A stretch of DNA of 64,000 nt, taken from Sulfitobacter mediterraneus (GTDB taxonomy: Bacteria > Pseudomonadota > Alphaproteobacteria > Rhodobacterales > Rhodobacteraceae). Under the pieces are notes generated by a model. That model was given only the letters and a program-made list of their open reading frames with translations. It was not told the DNA's origin and ran no database searches. Position numbers and translations under genes: made by a program. The stretch spans positions 3,100,001 through 3,164,000 of the forward strand of contig NZ_CP069004.1 of the NCBI RefSeq assembly GCF_016801775.1. Direction: 5' to 3'. Shown one piece after another: positions 26,771 through 34,933 of the stretch. Position 1 is the stretch's first letter. The number at the start of each line of letters is the position of its first letter.

Positions 26771-27288
26771 GGCAAAACGCCTTTCAAAACTTGCGGCAGG
26801 CCAACAGTGACATGAACGACCAGATCGGCCTCGGCCGCCAGCGCGATATTGAGCCGTCCCTGTGCCTCGCGGAACCGCCGGGCGAGCGCGTTGTCAGGCA
26901 CGATGCCGTGGCCTACCTCATTGGACACGATCACCCAAGGGGCGGCGCAATTGCGTAAAGCTTGCAGGAAATCGGATTGGGCGGCGGCCAGGTCATTTTC
27001 CTGCATCAAATGGTTGGTCAGCCACATGGTGGCGCAATCGACCAAAACTGTCTCCGCATCGGTCAGATCAGCCAAAACCGGGGCAAGATCCAAAGGCGCT
27101 TCGACCGTGCGCCAACGCGCATCGCGGCGATCCCGGTGGATTTTTACCTTGGCCGCGACCTCGTCATCGAAAATTTGACCCGTGGCAAGGTAAACCATTG
27201 GCCGCGCATCTTTTTCCAGGAACTCTTCAGCCCAACTTGATTTGCCGGAGGCGGCGCCTCCTAGCACGAAGGTAGATCGCGGCAACAT
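26767..27288 (-). CDS. cobU: Adenosylcobinamide kinase / adenosylcobinamide-phosphate guanylyltransferase
   Basis: 173-residue bifunctional enzyme of cobalamin synthesis (CobU/CobP). It phosphorylates adenosylcobinamide and then attaches GMP. VLGGAASGKSSWAE at the N-terminus is the P-loop. The YLATGQIFDDEVAAKVKIHRDRR segment includes the His that carries GMP. VLVDCATMWLTNHLM is the Walker-B-like strand, and VSNEVGHGIVPDNALARRFRE is the signature near the C-terminus. Start ATG 27288 fits the family; the frame extends eight codons further. No cobalamin riboswitch is visible upstream. Confidence 0.95.
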   Translation of the reverse strand: MLPRSTFVLGGAASGKSSWAEEFLEKDARPMVYLATGQIFDDEVAAKVKIHRDRRDARWRTVEAPLDLAPVLADLTDAETVLVDCATMWLTNHLMQENDLAAAQSDFLQALRNCAAPWVIVSNEVGHGIVPDNALARRFREAQGRLNIALAAEADLVVHVTVGLPQVLKGVLP

Positions 27289-27304
27289 TTTTTCGTTCCA
27301 GAAG

Positions 27305-27334
27305 TGAACCAAACCTGAGGTTCATGCGTATCTT
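27305..27334 (+). promoter_or_regulatory. Possible ECF-type promoter of rpoH
   Basis: TGAACC (27305-27310), 18 bases, then TATCTT (27329-27334). It differs by one base from the TGATCC -35 of RpoE-dependent promoters of Rhodobacter, one of which drives rpoHII. The spacer contains an inverted GAACC/GGTTC repeat (27306-27310 and 27319-27323). The start codon lies 52 bases downstream of the -10. Called by eye. Confidence 0.35.
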
Positions 27335-27385
27335 TCACAAAGGTAAACCACAAGGTGTGCCGCTTCTGGGAGGGGAGATCATCCA

Positions 27386-28264
27386 ATGACAATGCAATCC
27401 GCGCGTGAGTTTTCTCTGACCCGAACGGCGATGAAGGCCGAACTTCTCGATGCCGAGACCGAGCTTGAACTGGCCTATGCATGGCGCGACAACCGCGATG
27501 AAGCCGCTCTGCACCGGTTGATAACTGCCTACATGCGATTGGCCATTTCGATGGCGGGCAAATTCAAGCGTTATGGCGCACCGATGAACGATCTGATCCA
27601 GGAGGCCGGACTTGGTCTGATGAAAGCGGCGGACAAGTTTGACCCTGATCGCGGCGTGCGATTTTCGACTTATGCAATCTGGTGGATCAAGGCGAGTATT
27701 CAGGACCATGTGATGCGCAACTGGTCGATGGTGCGCACCGGGTCCACCTCTTCGCAAAAGTCGCTGTTCTTCAATATGCGCCGCGTGCAGGCGCAACTGG
27801 AGCGGACGGCGTCGTCCAATGGTGAAACCCTTGATCAGCATCAGATGCGGCAGATGATCTCGGCCGAGATTGGCGTGCCGCTTCATGACGTGGAAATGAT
27901 GGATGGCCGTCTGTCCGGCTCCGACTTTTCTTTGAATGCCACACAGTCGGCGGAGGACGAAGGCCGCGAGTGGATTGATACGCTGGTGGATGAGAGCGCG
28001 CAGGCCGCAGATGTGGTTGAGCAAAGCCATGACATCGCGCAATTGCGCAATTGGCTGGTCTCGGCGATGGGCGAATTGACCGACCGTGAACAATTCATCC
28101 TGCGCGAACGCAAATTGCGCGACAAACCCCGCACCTTGGAAAGCCTCGGCGATGAGTTGAGCCTGTCCAAGGAGCGTGTGCGCCAGTTGGAGGCGGCGGC
28201 CTTTGGAAAGATGCGCAAATCGCTTGAGGGGCAGTCCAAAGAGATCCGGCATTTCCTCAATTGA
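27386..28264 (+). CDS. rpoH: RNA polymerase sigma factor, RpoH family
   Basis: 292-residue sigma-70 family factor of the heat-shock type. Region 2 is APMNDLIQEAGLGLMKAADK then FSTYAIWWIKASIQDHVMRN. The RpoH box is QKSLFFNMRRVQ near residue 127. Region 4 is LTDREQFILRERKL then LESLGDELSLSKERVRQLE near the C-terminus. Rhodobacterales usually have two, RpoHI for heat shock and RpoHII for singlet oxygen; the divergence of the RpoH box and possible ECF promoter favour RpoHII, but this is inferred. GGAGGGGAG is the ribosome-binding site. ATG 27386 is used; ATG 27392 is an alternative. Confidence 0.92.
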   Translation: MTMQSAREFSLTRTAMKAELLDAETELELAYAWRDNRDEAALHRLITAYMRLAISMAGKFKRYGAPMNDLIQEAGLGLMKAADKFDPDRGVRFSTYAIWWIKASIQDHVMRNWSMVRTGSTSSQKSLFFNMRRVQAQLERTASSNGETLDQHQMRQMISAEIGVPLHDVEMMDGRLSGSDFSLNATQSAEDEGREWIDTLVDESAQAADVVEQSHDIAQLRNWLVSAMGELTDREQFILRERKLRDKPRTLESLGDELSLSKERVRQLEAAAFGKMRKSLEGQSKEIRHFLN

Positions 28265-28344
28265 CGCAGCCGTGAGCAAGGGCTGGCAGATTGCCGCCCC
28301 GCGCCCTATGATTTGTCCCGAACGGGGCCGCGAAAGGGCGCATC

Positions 28345-29541
28345 ATGCTGGCAGGCAAACATATTCTGCTGATCATCGGGGGTGGCATTGCCGCCTTCAA
28401 ATCGCTTGACCTGATCCGCCGCCTGCGTGAACGCGGCGCCGAGGTCACGCCGGTCCTAACGCGGGCTGGAACGGAATTTGTGACGCCCCTATCAGTCTCT
28501 GCGCTGGCGGGGAAAAAGGTGTTTCAGGATCTCTTCGATCTGGGTGATGAGGCCGAGATGGGTCATATCCAGCTTAGCCGCGTTGCCGATCTGTTGGTGG
28601 TGGCCCCCGCGACCGCCGATCTGATGGCCAAAATGGCGCAGGGCCATGCCAATGATCTGGCCTCAACGCTCCTGCTGGCCACAGATACCCCGGTGATGAT
28701 CGCACCTGCAATGAATGTGCGCATGTGGGACCATCCCGCGACCCAGCGCAATCTGGGCATCTTGAAATCCGATGGCATTGCCGTGGTTGGCCCGAATGAG
28801 GGCGACATGGCCTGCGGCGAATTTGGACCGGGCCGTATGGCCGAACCGCTCGAGATCGTCGCGGCCATCGAGACGCGGTTGGCCGATGGCCCCTTGAAGG
28901 GCAAGCGGGTGCTTGTCACCTCTGGCCCCACGCATGAGCCGATTGATCCGGTGCGCTACATCGCCAATCGGTCCTCTGGTGCGCAGGGCAGTGCCATAGG
29001 GGCTGCTCTGGCGGCGCTGGGCGCAGAGGTCATCTTTGTCACCGGTCCCGCCGATGTGCCGCCGCCCGAGGGTGTCACAGTGATCAAGGTGCAAACCGCG
29101 CAGGACATGATGCAGGCGGTGCAAGATACCCTGCCAGTGGATGCGGGCGTCTTTGCCGCCGCCGTGGCAGACTGGCGCGTGGACGGGGCCAGTGACCGCA
29201 AGCTCAAGAAATCCAAAGACGGGTTGCCGAGCCTGGCCTTTGCCGAAAACCCTGACATCCTGAAAACGGTCAGCCAGATGACGAAAGGCCGCCCGCCGCT
29301 CATGGTGGGATTTGCAGCAGAGACCAATGATGTGATTGATCACGCCACGGCCAAGCGGAAGCGTAAGGGTTGTGACTGGATTGTCGCCAATGACGTATCC
29401 CCCGCCACAGGCATCATGGGCGGTACAGAAAACGCTGTGACCTTGATTACTGACACAGGTGCAGAAAGCTGGCCGCGCATGGGCAAGGATGAGGTGGCCC
29501 GCAAATTGGCCGCGCGGATTGCGGATGCGATCTCGGGTTAG
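28345..29541 (+). CDS. coaBC: Phosphopantothenoylcysteine decarboxylase / phosphopantothenate--cysteine ligase
   Basis: 398-residue bifunctional coenzyme A biosynthesis enzyme. The N-terminal half is the FMN-dependent decarboxylase (CoaC): LLIIGGGIAAFKSLDLIRRL, IAPAMNVRMWDHPATQRN (the PxMNxxMW motif) and ACGEFGPGRMAEP near residue 155. The latter includes the catalytic Cys. The C-terminal half is the ligase (CoaB): VTSGPTHEPIDPVRYIANRS, then KLKKSKDGLPSLAFAENPDI. It lies 18 bases upstream of dut, as in many bacteria. Confidence 0.97.
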   Translation: MLAGKHILLIIGGGIAAFKSLDLIRRLRERGAEVTPVLTRAGTEFVTPLSVSALAGKKVFQDLFDLGDEAEMGHIQLSRVADLLVVAPATADLMAKMAQGHANDLASTLLLATDTPVMIAPAMNVRMWDHPATQRNLGILKSDGIAVVGPNEGDMACGEFGPGRMAEPLEIVAAIETRLADGPLKGKRVLVTSGPTHEPIDPVRYIANRSSGAQGSAIGAALAALGAEVIFVTGPADVPPPEGVTVIKVQTAQDMMQAVQDTLPVDAGVFAAAVADWRVDGASDRKLKKSKDGLPSLAFAENPDILKTVSQMTKGRPPLMVGFAAETNDVIDHATAKRKRKGCDWIVANDVSPATGIMGGTENAVTLITDTGAESWPRMGKDEVARKLAARIADAISG

Positions 29542-29559
29542 GCGGCATAGGGGTAGAAA

Positions 29560-30012
29560 GTGGTAACCATCAAGATGACATGGGCAGAAGGTGCCGATAC
29601 CGCACTGGGCCTGCCTGCATATGAAACACCGGGCGCGGCGGGGGCTGATCTGCGGGCCAATCTGCCAGACTGTGCGGTGGTCCTGCCGCCAATGGGCCGC
29701 GCGTTGATCCCGACCGGGTTGCATTTGGAAATTCCGCCGGGGTTTGAGGTGCAGCTGCGCCCGCGTTCCGGTCTGGCGTTGAAACATGGCATCACCCTGC
29801 CCAACAGCCCCGGCACCATCGACAGCGATTACCGCGGGCCCGTGGGGGTTATTATGCTGAACACGGGCGCGGAGCCGTTTGAGGTAACGCACGGCATGCG
29901 TGTCGCACAAATGGTTGTTGCTCCTGTTGTGCAGGCCCGGTTCGAAACGGCTGCACAACTGGGCGAAACCGCACGCGGCAGTGGCGGATTTGGCTCTACC
30001 GGGGTCGGCTGA
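29560..30012 (+). CDS. dut: Deoxyuridine 5'-triphosphate nucleotidohydrolase
   Basis: 150-residue homotrimeric dUTPase; it keeps uracil out of DNA and supplies dUMP. All five motifs are visible: [35 protein letters not shown] (with the catalytic Asp), [10 protein letters not shown] and the P-loop-like GSGGFGSTG at the C-terminus. Start GTG 29560; ATG 29575 is an alternative. The stop overlaps the next start by one base (TGATG). Confidence 0.96.
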   Translation: MVTIKMTWAEGADTALGLPAYETPGAAGADLRANLPDCAVVLPPMGRALIPTGLHLEIPPGFEVQLRPRSGLALKHGITLPNSPGTIDSDYRGPVGVIMLNTGAEPFEVTHGMRVAQMVVAPVVQARFETAAQLGETARGSGGFGSTGVG

Positions 30013-31070
30013 TGGTTTTGGTTCTGCTCATCGCCGCCGGCATCTGGTTCGGCGGTATGGTCTTTGATGTACCGCGACGGCTGCGGCTCACGTTACTGGC
30101 GATTCTCTATGTTGCGGTTTTGGGCATTCAACTGGCCTTTCCAGACCTGCACCCCCTGCGGGTGATGACAGGTCAAAGCCCTGCACCCTGGCTTTTGCTG
30201 GGTGGCTTTGCCCTGATCGTGGCGGGATACCGGGCGATCTTGAAGAGACTGCGCCTGAAGGCCACGCCGAAGATCGAGAACGCGCCGGACACAGCGCAGA
30301 AATCTGCCGCCTTTTCAGACACTGAGCTCAACCGATATGCCCGCCACATTGTACTGCGCGAGATTGGCGGCGCAGGGCAGCGGGCGCTCAAGGATGCCAA
30401 GGTGCTTGTGGTTGGCGCGGGCGGTCTCGGCGCTCCGGCGCTGCAATACCTCGCGGCGGCGGGCGTTGGCACCATCGGCGTGATCGACGATGACGTCGTT
30501 GAGAATGCCAATCTGCAACGGCAGGTCATCCACAAGGATGCGGCCATAGGCATGCCCAAGGTGTTTTCGGCCCAGGCAGAAATGGAAGCCCAAAACCCCT
30601 TTGTCACAGTGCGCCCCTATCACCGCCGCCTGACCGAGGAGATCGCAACCGAATTGATCGCAGACTATGATCTGGTGCTGGATGGTACGGATAACTTCGA
30701 AACGCGATACTTGGTTAACGCGATCTGTGTCGCAGAGAAAACGCCGCTAGTGTCTGGCGCGCTGAGCCAATGGGAAGGACAGTTGAGCGTCTTTGACCCG
30801 GCGCTAAAAGCCCCCTGCTATCAGTGTATTTTTCCTCAAGCGCCCGCTGCGCATCTCGCGCCGAGCTGTGCCGAGGCAGGTGTGATTGGCCCCTTGCCGG
30901 GCGTGATCGGGGCGATGATGGCGGCAGAGGCGATCAAACTGATCACCGGTGCAGGCAACCCCGCGCGGGGTCAGATGTTGATCTATGATGCGCTCTTTGG
31001 TGAAAGCCGCACGATCACTCTATCCCGGCGAAAGGATTGCCCGGTTTGTGGAGCTGGTGAGCCATCCTGA
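30012..31070 (+). CDS. ThiF/MoeB/HesA family adenylyltransferase with N-terminal membrane segments
   Basis: 352 residues. Residues 1-75 contain three hydrophobic segments (VLVLLIAAGIWFGGMVF, LLAILYVAVLGIQLAF, PWLLLGGFALIVAGYRAI). From about residue 100 the E1-like domain begins: ELNRYARHIVLREIGGAGQ, VVGAGGLGAPALQYLAAAG (nucleotide binding), NLQRQVIHKD and DGTDNFETR. The catalytic-type Cys is in LAPSCAEAG. Two Cys pairs (CYQC and CPVC) bind zinc. It lacks the rhodanese domain of eukaryotic-type MoeB relatives. It adenylates the C-terminus of a small sulfur carrier, but the partner (ThiS or MoaD) is unknown. The membrane anchor is unusual for the family. Confidence 0.88.
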   Translation: MVLVLLIAAGIWFGGMVFDVPRRLRLTLLAILYVAVLGIQLAFPDLHPLRVMTGQSPAPWLLLGGFALIVAGYRAILKRLRLKATPKIENAPDTAQKSAAFSDTELNRYARHIVLREIGGAGQRALKDAKVLVVGAGGLGAPALQYLAAAGVGTIGVIDDDVVENANLQRQVIHKDAAIGMPKVFSAQAEMEAQNPFVTVRPYHRRLTEEIATELIADYDLVLDGTDNFETRYLVNAICVAEKTPLVSGALSQWEGQLSVFDPALKAPCYQCIFPQAPAAHLAPSCAEAGVIGPLPGVIGAMMAAEAIKLITGAGNPARGQMLIYDALFGESRTITLSRRKDCPVCGAGEPS

Positions 31071-31121
31071 CGGCCGTGATGTTCTCTGCTAGGTTTAACA
31101 AACACAGCAAGGAGAAATCAG

Positions 31122-31463
31122 ATGCCATATGTCAACGGCATGGTTGTCGCAGTCCCCAACGCCAACAAAGAGGCCTACATCCGGATGGCCCGCGCTATGG
31201 TGCCGCTGTTCGAGAAACACGGTGCGTTGGAGGTCGTGGATTGCTGGGGCGTGGATGTGCCCCCCGGCAAAGTGACGTCCTTTCCCATGGCGGTGCAGTG
31301 CAAAGAGGATGAAACCGTGGTGTTTTCTTGGATCACATGGCCGGACAAAGCCACTGCCGACAGCGGCATGGAGGCAGCGATGAGCGATCCTGCGATGGGC
31401 GAGATGGGCGATTTTCCCTTTGACGGGGCGCGCATGATCTTTGGTGGATTCGAACGGATTTAA
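31122..31463 (+). CDS. DUF1428 family protein
   Basis: 113 residues with an AAGGAG site. YVNGMVVAVPNANKEAYI and VVDCWGVDVPPGKVTSFPMAV are the recognisable family segments, and EDETVVFSWITWPDK follows. DUF1428 has a dimeric alpha-beta barrel (ferredoxin-like) fold. No catalytic role is established. Confidence 0.88.
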   Translation: MPYVNGMVVAVPNANKEAYIRMARAMVPLFEKHGALEVVDCWGVDVPPGKVTSFPMAVQCKEDETVVFSWITWPDKATADSGMEAAMSDPAMGEMGDFPFDGARMIFGGFERI

Positions 31464-31534
31464 TCACGCGGCAGCGCTGTCACCGATTGTAACCTGCGGA
31501 CCTGCGCCCTAGCTTGAGCGCAAAGGAGATCCGC

Positions 31535-33547
31535 ATGACAAACCCGCTTTTGCAAGACTGGAGCACGCCCTTTGGGCTGGCCCCGTTTGACGCCATTTCT
31601 GACGATGATTTTGCCCCCGCTCTGGACGAGGCATTGACCGCACACCGGGCCGAGATTGACGCCATCGCGGGCAACTCTGCGGCGCCGGATTTTGACAACA
31701 CCATCGGTGCGATGGAGGCGGCAGGCGGGGCGCTCGACAAAGTGTTGGGTGCGTTCTTCACCGTGGCAGGGGCCGACAGCAACCCGGCCCGCGAGGCGTT
31801 GCAGCGCGACTTTTCCCCCAAGCTGGCCGCGCATTTCTCTGAGATTTCCAGCAACAAAGCATTGTTTGCGCGTGTGGCCGCGCTTTGGGCCGGACGCGAC
31901 GATCTGGACCTGACAGAGGAACAGGCGCGGGTCTTGATGCTGACCCATCGCGGGTTTGTCCGTGCGGGCGCCGCGCTCGAAGGCGAAGAAGAACAGCGCA
32001 TGAAAGACATCAAGGCGCGGCTGGCCGTGCTGGGCACGCAATTCACCCAAAACCTGCTCGCGGATGAACGCAGTTGGTTCATGGAGCTGTCCGAGGATGA
32101 TCTGGAAGGACTACCCGATTTCGTGGTGGCTGCGGCCCGTGCGGCAGGCGAGGAAAAAGGTGCCGCTGGGCCGGTTGTCACCCTGTCGCGATCCCTCATC
32201 GTGCCATTCCTGCAATTCTCGCCGCGCCGCGACCTGCGCGAGAAAGCCTTTCTCGCTTGGGAGGCACGCGGAGCAAATGGCGGGGACACCGACAATCGCG
32301 CCATCGCCGCCGAAACGCTGGCCTTGCGCGAGGAACGGGCAAATCTTCTGGGCTATGACACATTTGCGGATTTCAAATTGGAAACCGAAATGGCCAAAAC
32401 ACCGGAGGCAGTGCGCGGCCTGCTGATGGAGGTCTGGGAGCCTGCAAAGCGCCAGGCCAATGCCGACGCCGAAGTGCTGACCCGGATGATGCATGATGAT
32501 GGCATCAACGGCGATCTGGCCCCCTGGGACTGGCGTTACTACGCCGAGAAACGCCGCGCCGCCGAGCATGATCTGGATGAAGCTGCGTTGAAGCCTTACT
32601 TTCAGTTGGACCGGATGATAGACGCGGCCTTTGCCTGCGCCACCCGTCTGTTCGGTCTGAATTTCGCGCCTCTCGATGTGCCACTGTACCATCCGGACTG
32701 CCGCGCATGGGAGGTCACCCGCGATGGCAAACATGTGGCGGTGTTTATCGGTGATTATTTCGCCCGCGGGTCAAAACGGTCCGGCGCATGGTGTTCCGCG
32801 ATGCGATCGCAAGCGAAATTCCCCAAGGTGCAAAGCCCGGTGGTCATCAACGTTTGCAATTTTGCCAAGGCCGACCCGGCGCTGCTGTCTTATGACGATG
32901 CGCGGACACTGTTCCATGAATTTGGCCACGCCCTGCATCAGATGTTGTCGGATGTAACCTATGAAAGTGTCAGTGGCACCTCTGTGGCGCGTGATTTTGT
33001 TGAACTGCCCAGCCAGCTTTATGAACACTGGCTGGAGGTGCCGGAAGTTCTGGGCGAATTCGCGACCCATGCCAGAACCGGAGAGCCCATGCCGCAAGAC
33101 ATGTTGGACAAGGTTCTGGGGGCCGCAACATTTGATATGGGATTCCAGACAGTGGAATATGTTGCCTCTGCGCTGGTTGATCTGGCGTTTCATGATGGAC
33201 AGCCCCCTGCCGATCCGATGGCAAAACAGGCCGAAGTTCTGGCGGCGCTTGGCATGCCAGAGGCTATCCGCATGCGTCATGCCACGCCGCAGTTTGCCCA
33301 TGTGTTTTCCGGCGATGGCTATTCCAGCGGATACTACAGCTACATGTGGTCCGAGGTGATGGATGCCGATGCCTTTGAAGCCTTTGAAGAGGCGGGGGGC
33401 GCCTTTGATCCGGAACGGGCCAAAGCGCTGGAGCAGCATATCCTGTCCACCGGCGGAAGCCGCGACGCGGCAGAGCTTTATGTCGCGTTTCGCGGGCGCT
33501 TGCCGGGAGTTGAGGCGCTGCTGAAAGGCCGGGGTTTGGCGGCCTGA
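31535..33547 (+). CDS. M3 family metallopeptidase (oligopeptidase A/Dcp type)
   Basis: 670-residue zinc peptidase. FHEFGHALHQML near residue 460 is the HExxH motif. The third ligand Glu lies in the ARDFVELPSQ segment about 27 residues later. N-terminal helical regions and GDYFARGSKRSGAW fit the M3A group, which degrades peptides and cleaves signal peptides in the cytoplasm. The start ATG 31535 (TNPLLQDWSTPFG) follows AAAGGAG; the frame opens seven codons earlier without a site. No export signal is seen. Confidence 0.93.
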   Translation: MTNPLLQDWSTPFGLAPFDAISDDDFAPALDEALTAHRAEIDAIAGNSAAPDFDNTIGAMEAAGGALDKVLGAFFTVAGADSNPAREALQRDFSPKLAAHFSEISSNKALFARVAALWAGRDDLDLTEEQARVLMLTHRGFVRAGAALEGEEEQRMKDIKARLAVLGTQFTQNLLADERSWFMELSEDDLEGLPDFVVAAARAAGEEKGAAGPVVTLSRSLIVPFLQFSPRRDLREKAFLAWEARGANGGDTDNRAIAAETLALREERANLLGYDTFADFKLETEMAKTPEAVRGLLMEVWEPAKRQANADAEVLTRMMHDDGINGDLAPWDWRYYAEKRRAAEHDLDEAALKPYFQLDRMIDAAFACATRLFGLNFAPLDVPLYHPDCRAWEVTRDGKHVAVFIGDYFARGSKRSGAWCSAMRSQAKFPKVQSPVVINVCNFAKADPALLSYDDARTLFHEFGHALHQMLSDVTYESVSGTSVARDFVELPSQLYEHWLEVPEVLGEFATHARTGEPMPQDMLDKVLGAATFDMGFQTVEYVASALVDLAFHDGQPPADPMAKQAEVLAALGMPEAIRMRHATPQFAHVFSGDGYSSGYYSYMWSEVMDADAFEAFEEAGGAFDPERAKALEQHILSTGGSRDAAELYVAFRGRLPGVEALLKGRGLAA

Positions 33548-33565
33548 TGCGCGGCTGAGGACCGG

Positions 33566-34495
33566 TCAATACCCCAGTGATCGGTCCACCAGATTGAGGA
33601 ACGGCTCGCCCGCTTCGCCGCGGCGAATGTTCTCAACGATGGCTTCTGATGCAGTGCTGGCGCGGGTTTCGGCGGCGATATGCGGTGTAACCGTGACCTG
33701 CGGATGCGCCCAATAGGGATGGTCCTGCGGCAAGGGCTCCACCCGGAACACATCCAGCGTGGCGTGGGCGATCTGGCCATTGTCGAGCGCCGCCAACAAA
33801 GCATCGTCATCAATAAGTGGCCCACGTCCGGGGTTGATGACAAAAGCCCCCTTCGGCATCGCTGACAGTGTTTCAGCGTTCAGCGTATTTTCCGTGGCGG
33901 GCGTGTCTGGCAAAAGCAGCACGGCGATCTCGGCCCGTGCCAAAGCCTGCGTCAGGCCCGCATCCCCCGAATAACAAGTCACGCCCTCAATCGATTTGGC
34001 GCTGCGCGACCAGCCAGAAACCTCAAAGCCCAAACCAAGCAGGGTCTGTGCCACCGCTGCGCCCAATGCCCCGAGGCCCAGCACCACAACCGATCGTTCC
34101 TGTGCCAAAGGCGGCGTGCGGGGCTGCCATTTGGCATCACTGCGCAGAATGTCCGTGTCGATCCCCAGATGATAGCGCATCACATGGCCTGTGACCCATT
34201 CCACCATGCCTTTGGTCAGCCCCGGATCAACCATCCGAGCCAACGGGATGGTCAGGGTCTCATTCCCGGTGATGTTCTCCACCCCGGCCCAGAGGTTCAG
34301 CACCGCCTTGGCGCGGGTGTAGGGGGCAAAATCCTGCACATCGCTGTTGGGGGCATAGACGATATAATCGACCTCTTCGGGGGGCAGGTCGATGGCAAGA
34401 TTGGCCTCGAGCCCCGCCTTGGCAAGTGCATCGCGCAGTGGCTGTTCATAGGTGGTCCAGCGTTCGGGACGGGCGGCAAAAAGAACGTTGATCAT
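33566..34495 (-). CDS. Glyoxylate/hydroxypyruvate reductase A-like 2-hydroxyacid dehydrogenase
   Basis: 309 residues. VVVLGLGALGAAVAQTLLGLG near residue 140 is the NAD(P)-binding Rossmann loop. INPGRGPLIDDDAL contributes the substrate-binding Arg, DVFRVEPLP the Glu and TPHIAAET the catalytic His. The overall layout is that of GhrA, which reduces glyoxylate and hydroxypyruvate. It overlaps the end of the upstream VOC gene by four bases (ATGA), so the pair is an operon. Confidence 0.9.
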   Translation of the reverse strand: MINVLFAARPERWTTYEQPLRDALAKAGLEANLAIDLPPEEVDYIVYAPNSDVQDFAPYTRAKAVLNLWAGVENITGNETLTIPLARMVDPGLTKGMVEWVTGHVMRYHLGIDTDILRSDAKWQPRTPPLAQERSVVVLGLGALGAAVAQTLLGLGFEVSGWSRSAKSIEGVTCYSGDAGLTQALARAEIAVLLLPDTPATENTLNAETLSAMPKGAFVINPGRGPLIDDDALLAALDNGQIAHATLDVFRVEPLPQDHPYWAHPQVTVTPHIAAETRASTASEAIVENIRRGEAGEPFLNLVDRSLGY

Positions 34496-34902
34496 GTGGC
34501 AAACACCCCTGACATATCGGCAAATCCCTTGATCTCAATCGGGTTGCCCGATGGATCGTGAAAAAACATCGTGCTTTGCGCGCCCGGTTCACCGGCAAAG
34601 CGGCTGCTGGGTGGAATCACAAAATCCACTCCGGCCTGCGTGAGCCGCTTTGCCAAGGCCTTCCAGTCGTCCAGCGCGAGGATTACACCCAAATGCGGCA
34701 TTGGCACCATGTGATCGCCCACCTTGCCTGTGGCAGCGGTGGCAAAAGGCTCCCCCAGATGTAGGGAAATCTGATGGCCGAAAAAGTTGAAATCAGCCCA
34801 TGTCTCGGTGAACCGGCCCGGCGTGCAGCCCAGCGTTTCACCATAGAATGTGCGGGCGCTGTCCAGATCGCGGACGTTATAGGCCAGATGAAAAATGGTC
34901 AT
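34492..34902 (-). CDS. VOC family protein
   Basis: 136 residues from ATG 34902. FHLAYNVRDLDSARTFYGETLGC and TMFFHDPSGNPIEIKGF are vicinal-oxygen-chelate signatures. His near the N-terminus, His in SLHLGEP and Glu near the C-terminus could bind metal. It belongs with the glyoxalase-like dioxygenase group. The frame extends 49 codons upstream but ATG 34902 fits family starts. Coupled to the GhrA-type reductase, which hints at 2-oxoacid or 2-hydroxyacid metabolism. Confidence 0.87.
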   Translation of the reverse strand: MTIFHLAYNVRDLDSARTFYGETLGCTPGRFTETWADFNFFGHQISLHLGEPFATAATGKVGDHMVPMPHLGVILALDDWKALAKRLTQAGVDFVIPPSSRFAGEPGAQSTMFFHDPSGNPIEIKGFADMSGVFAT

Positions 34903-34933
34903 TTTGCTACCTTGGAACTGAGTGGACGGGGCG

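Noticed and set aside
27289..27385. Considered as a cobalamin riboswitch before cobU
   Set aside because: The gap is under 100 bases and lacks the conserved B12-box; it is shared with the divergent rpoH gene.
28663..29958. 431-codon frame antisense to coaBC and dut
   Set aside because: Overlaps two certain genes, with no start signal or recognised domain.
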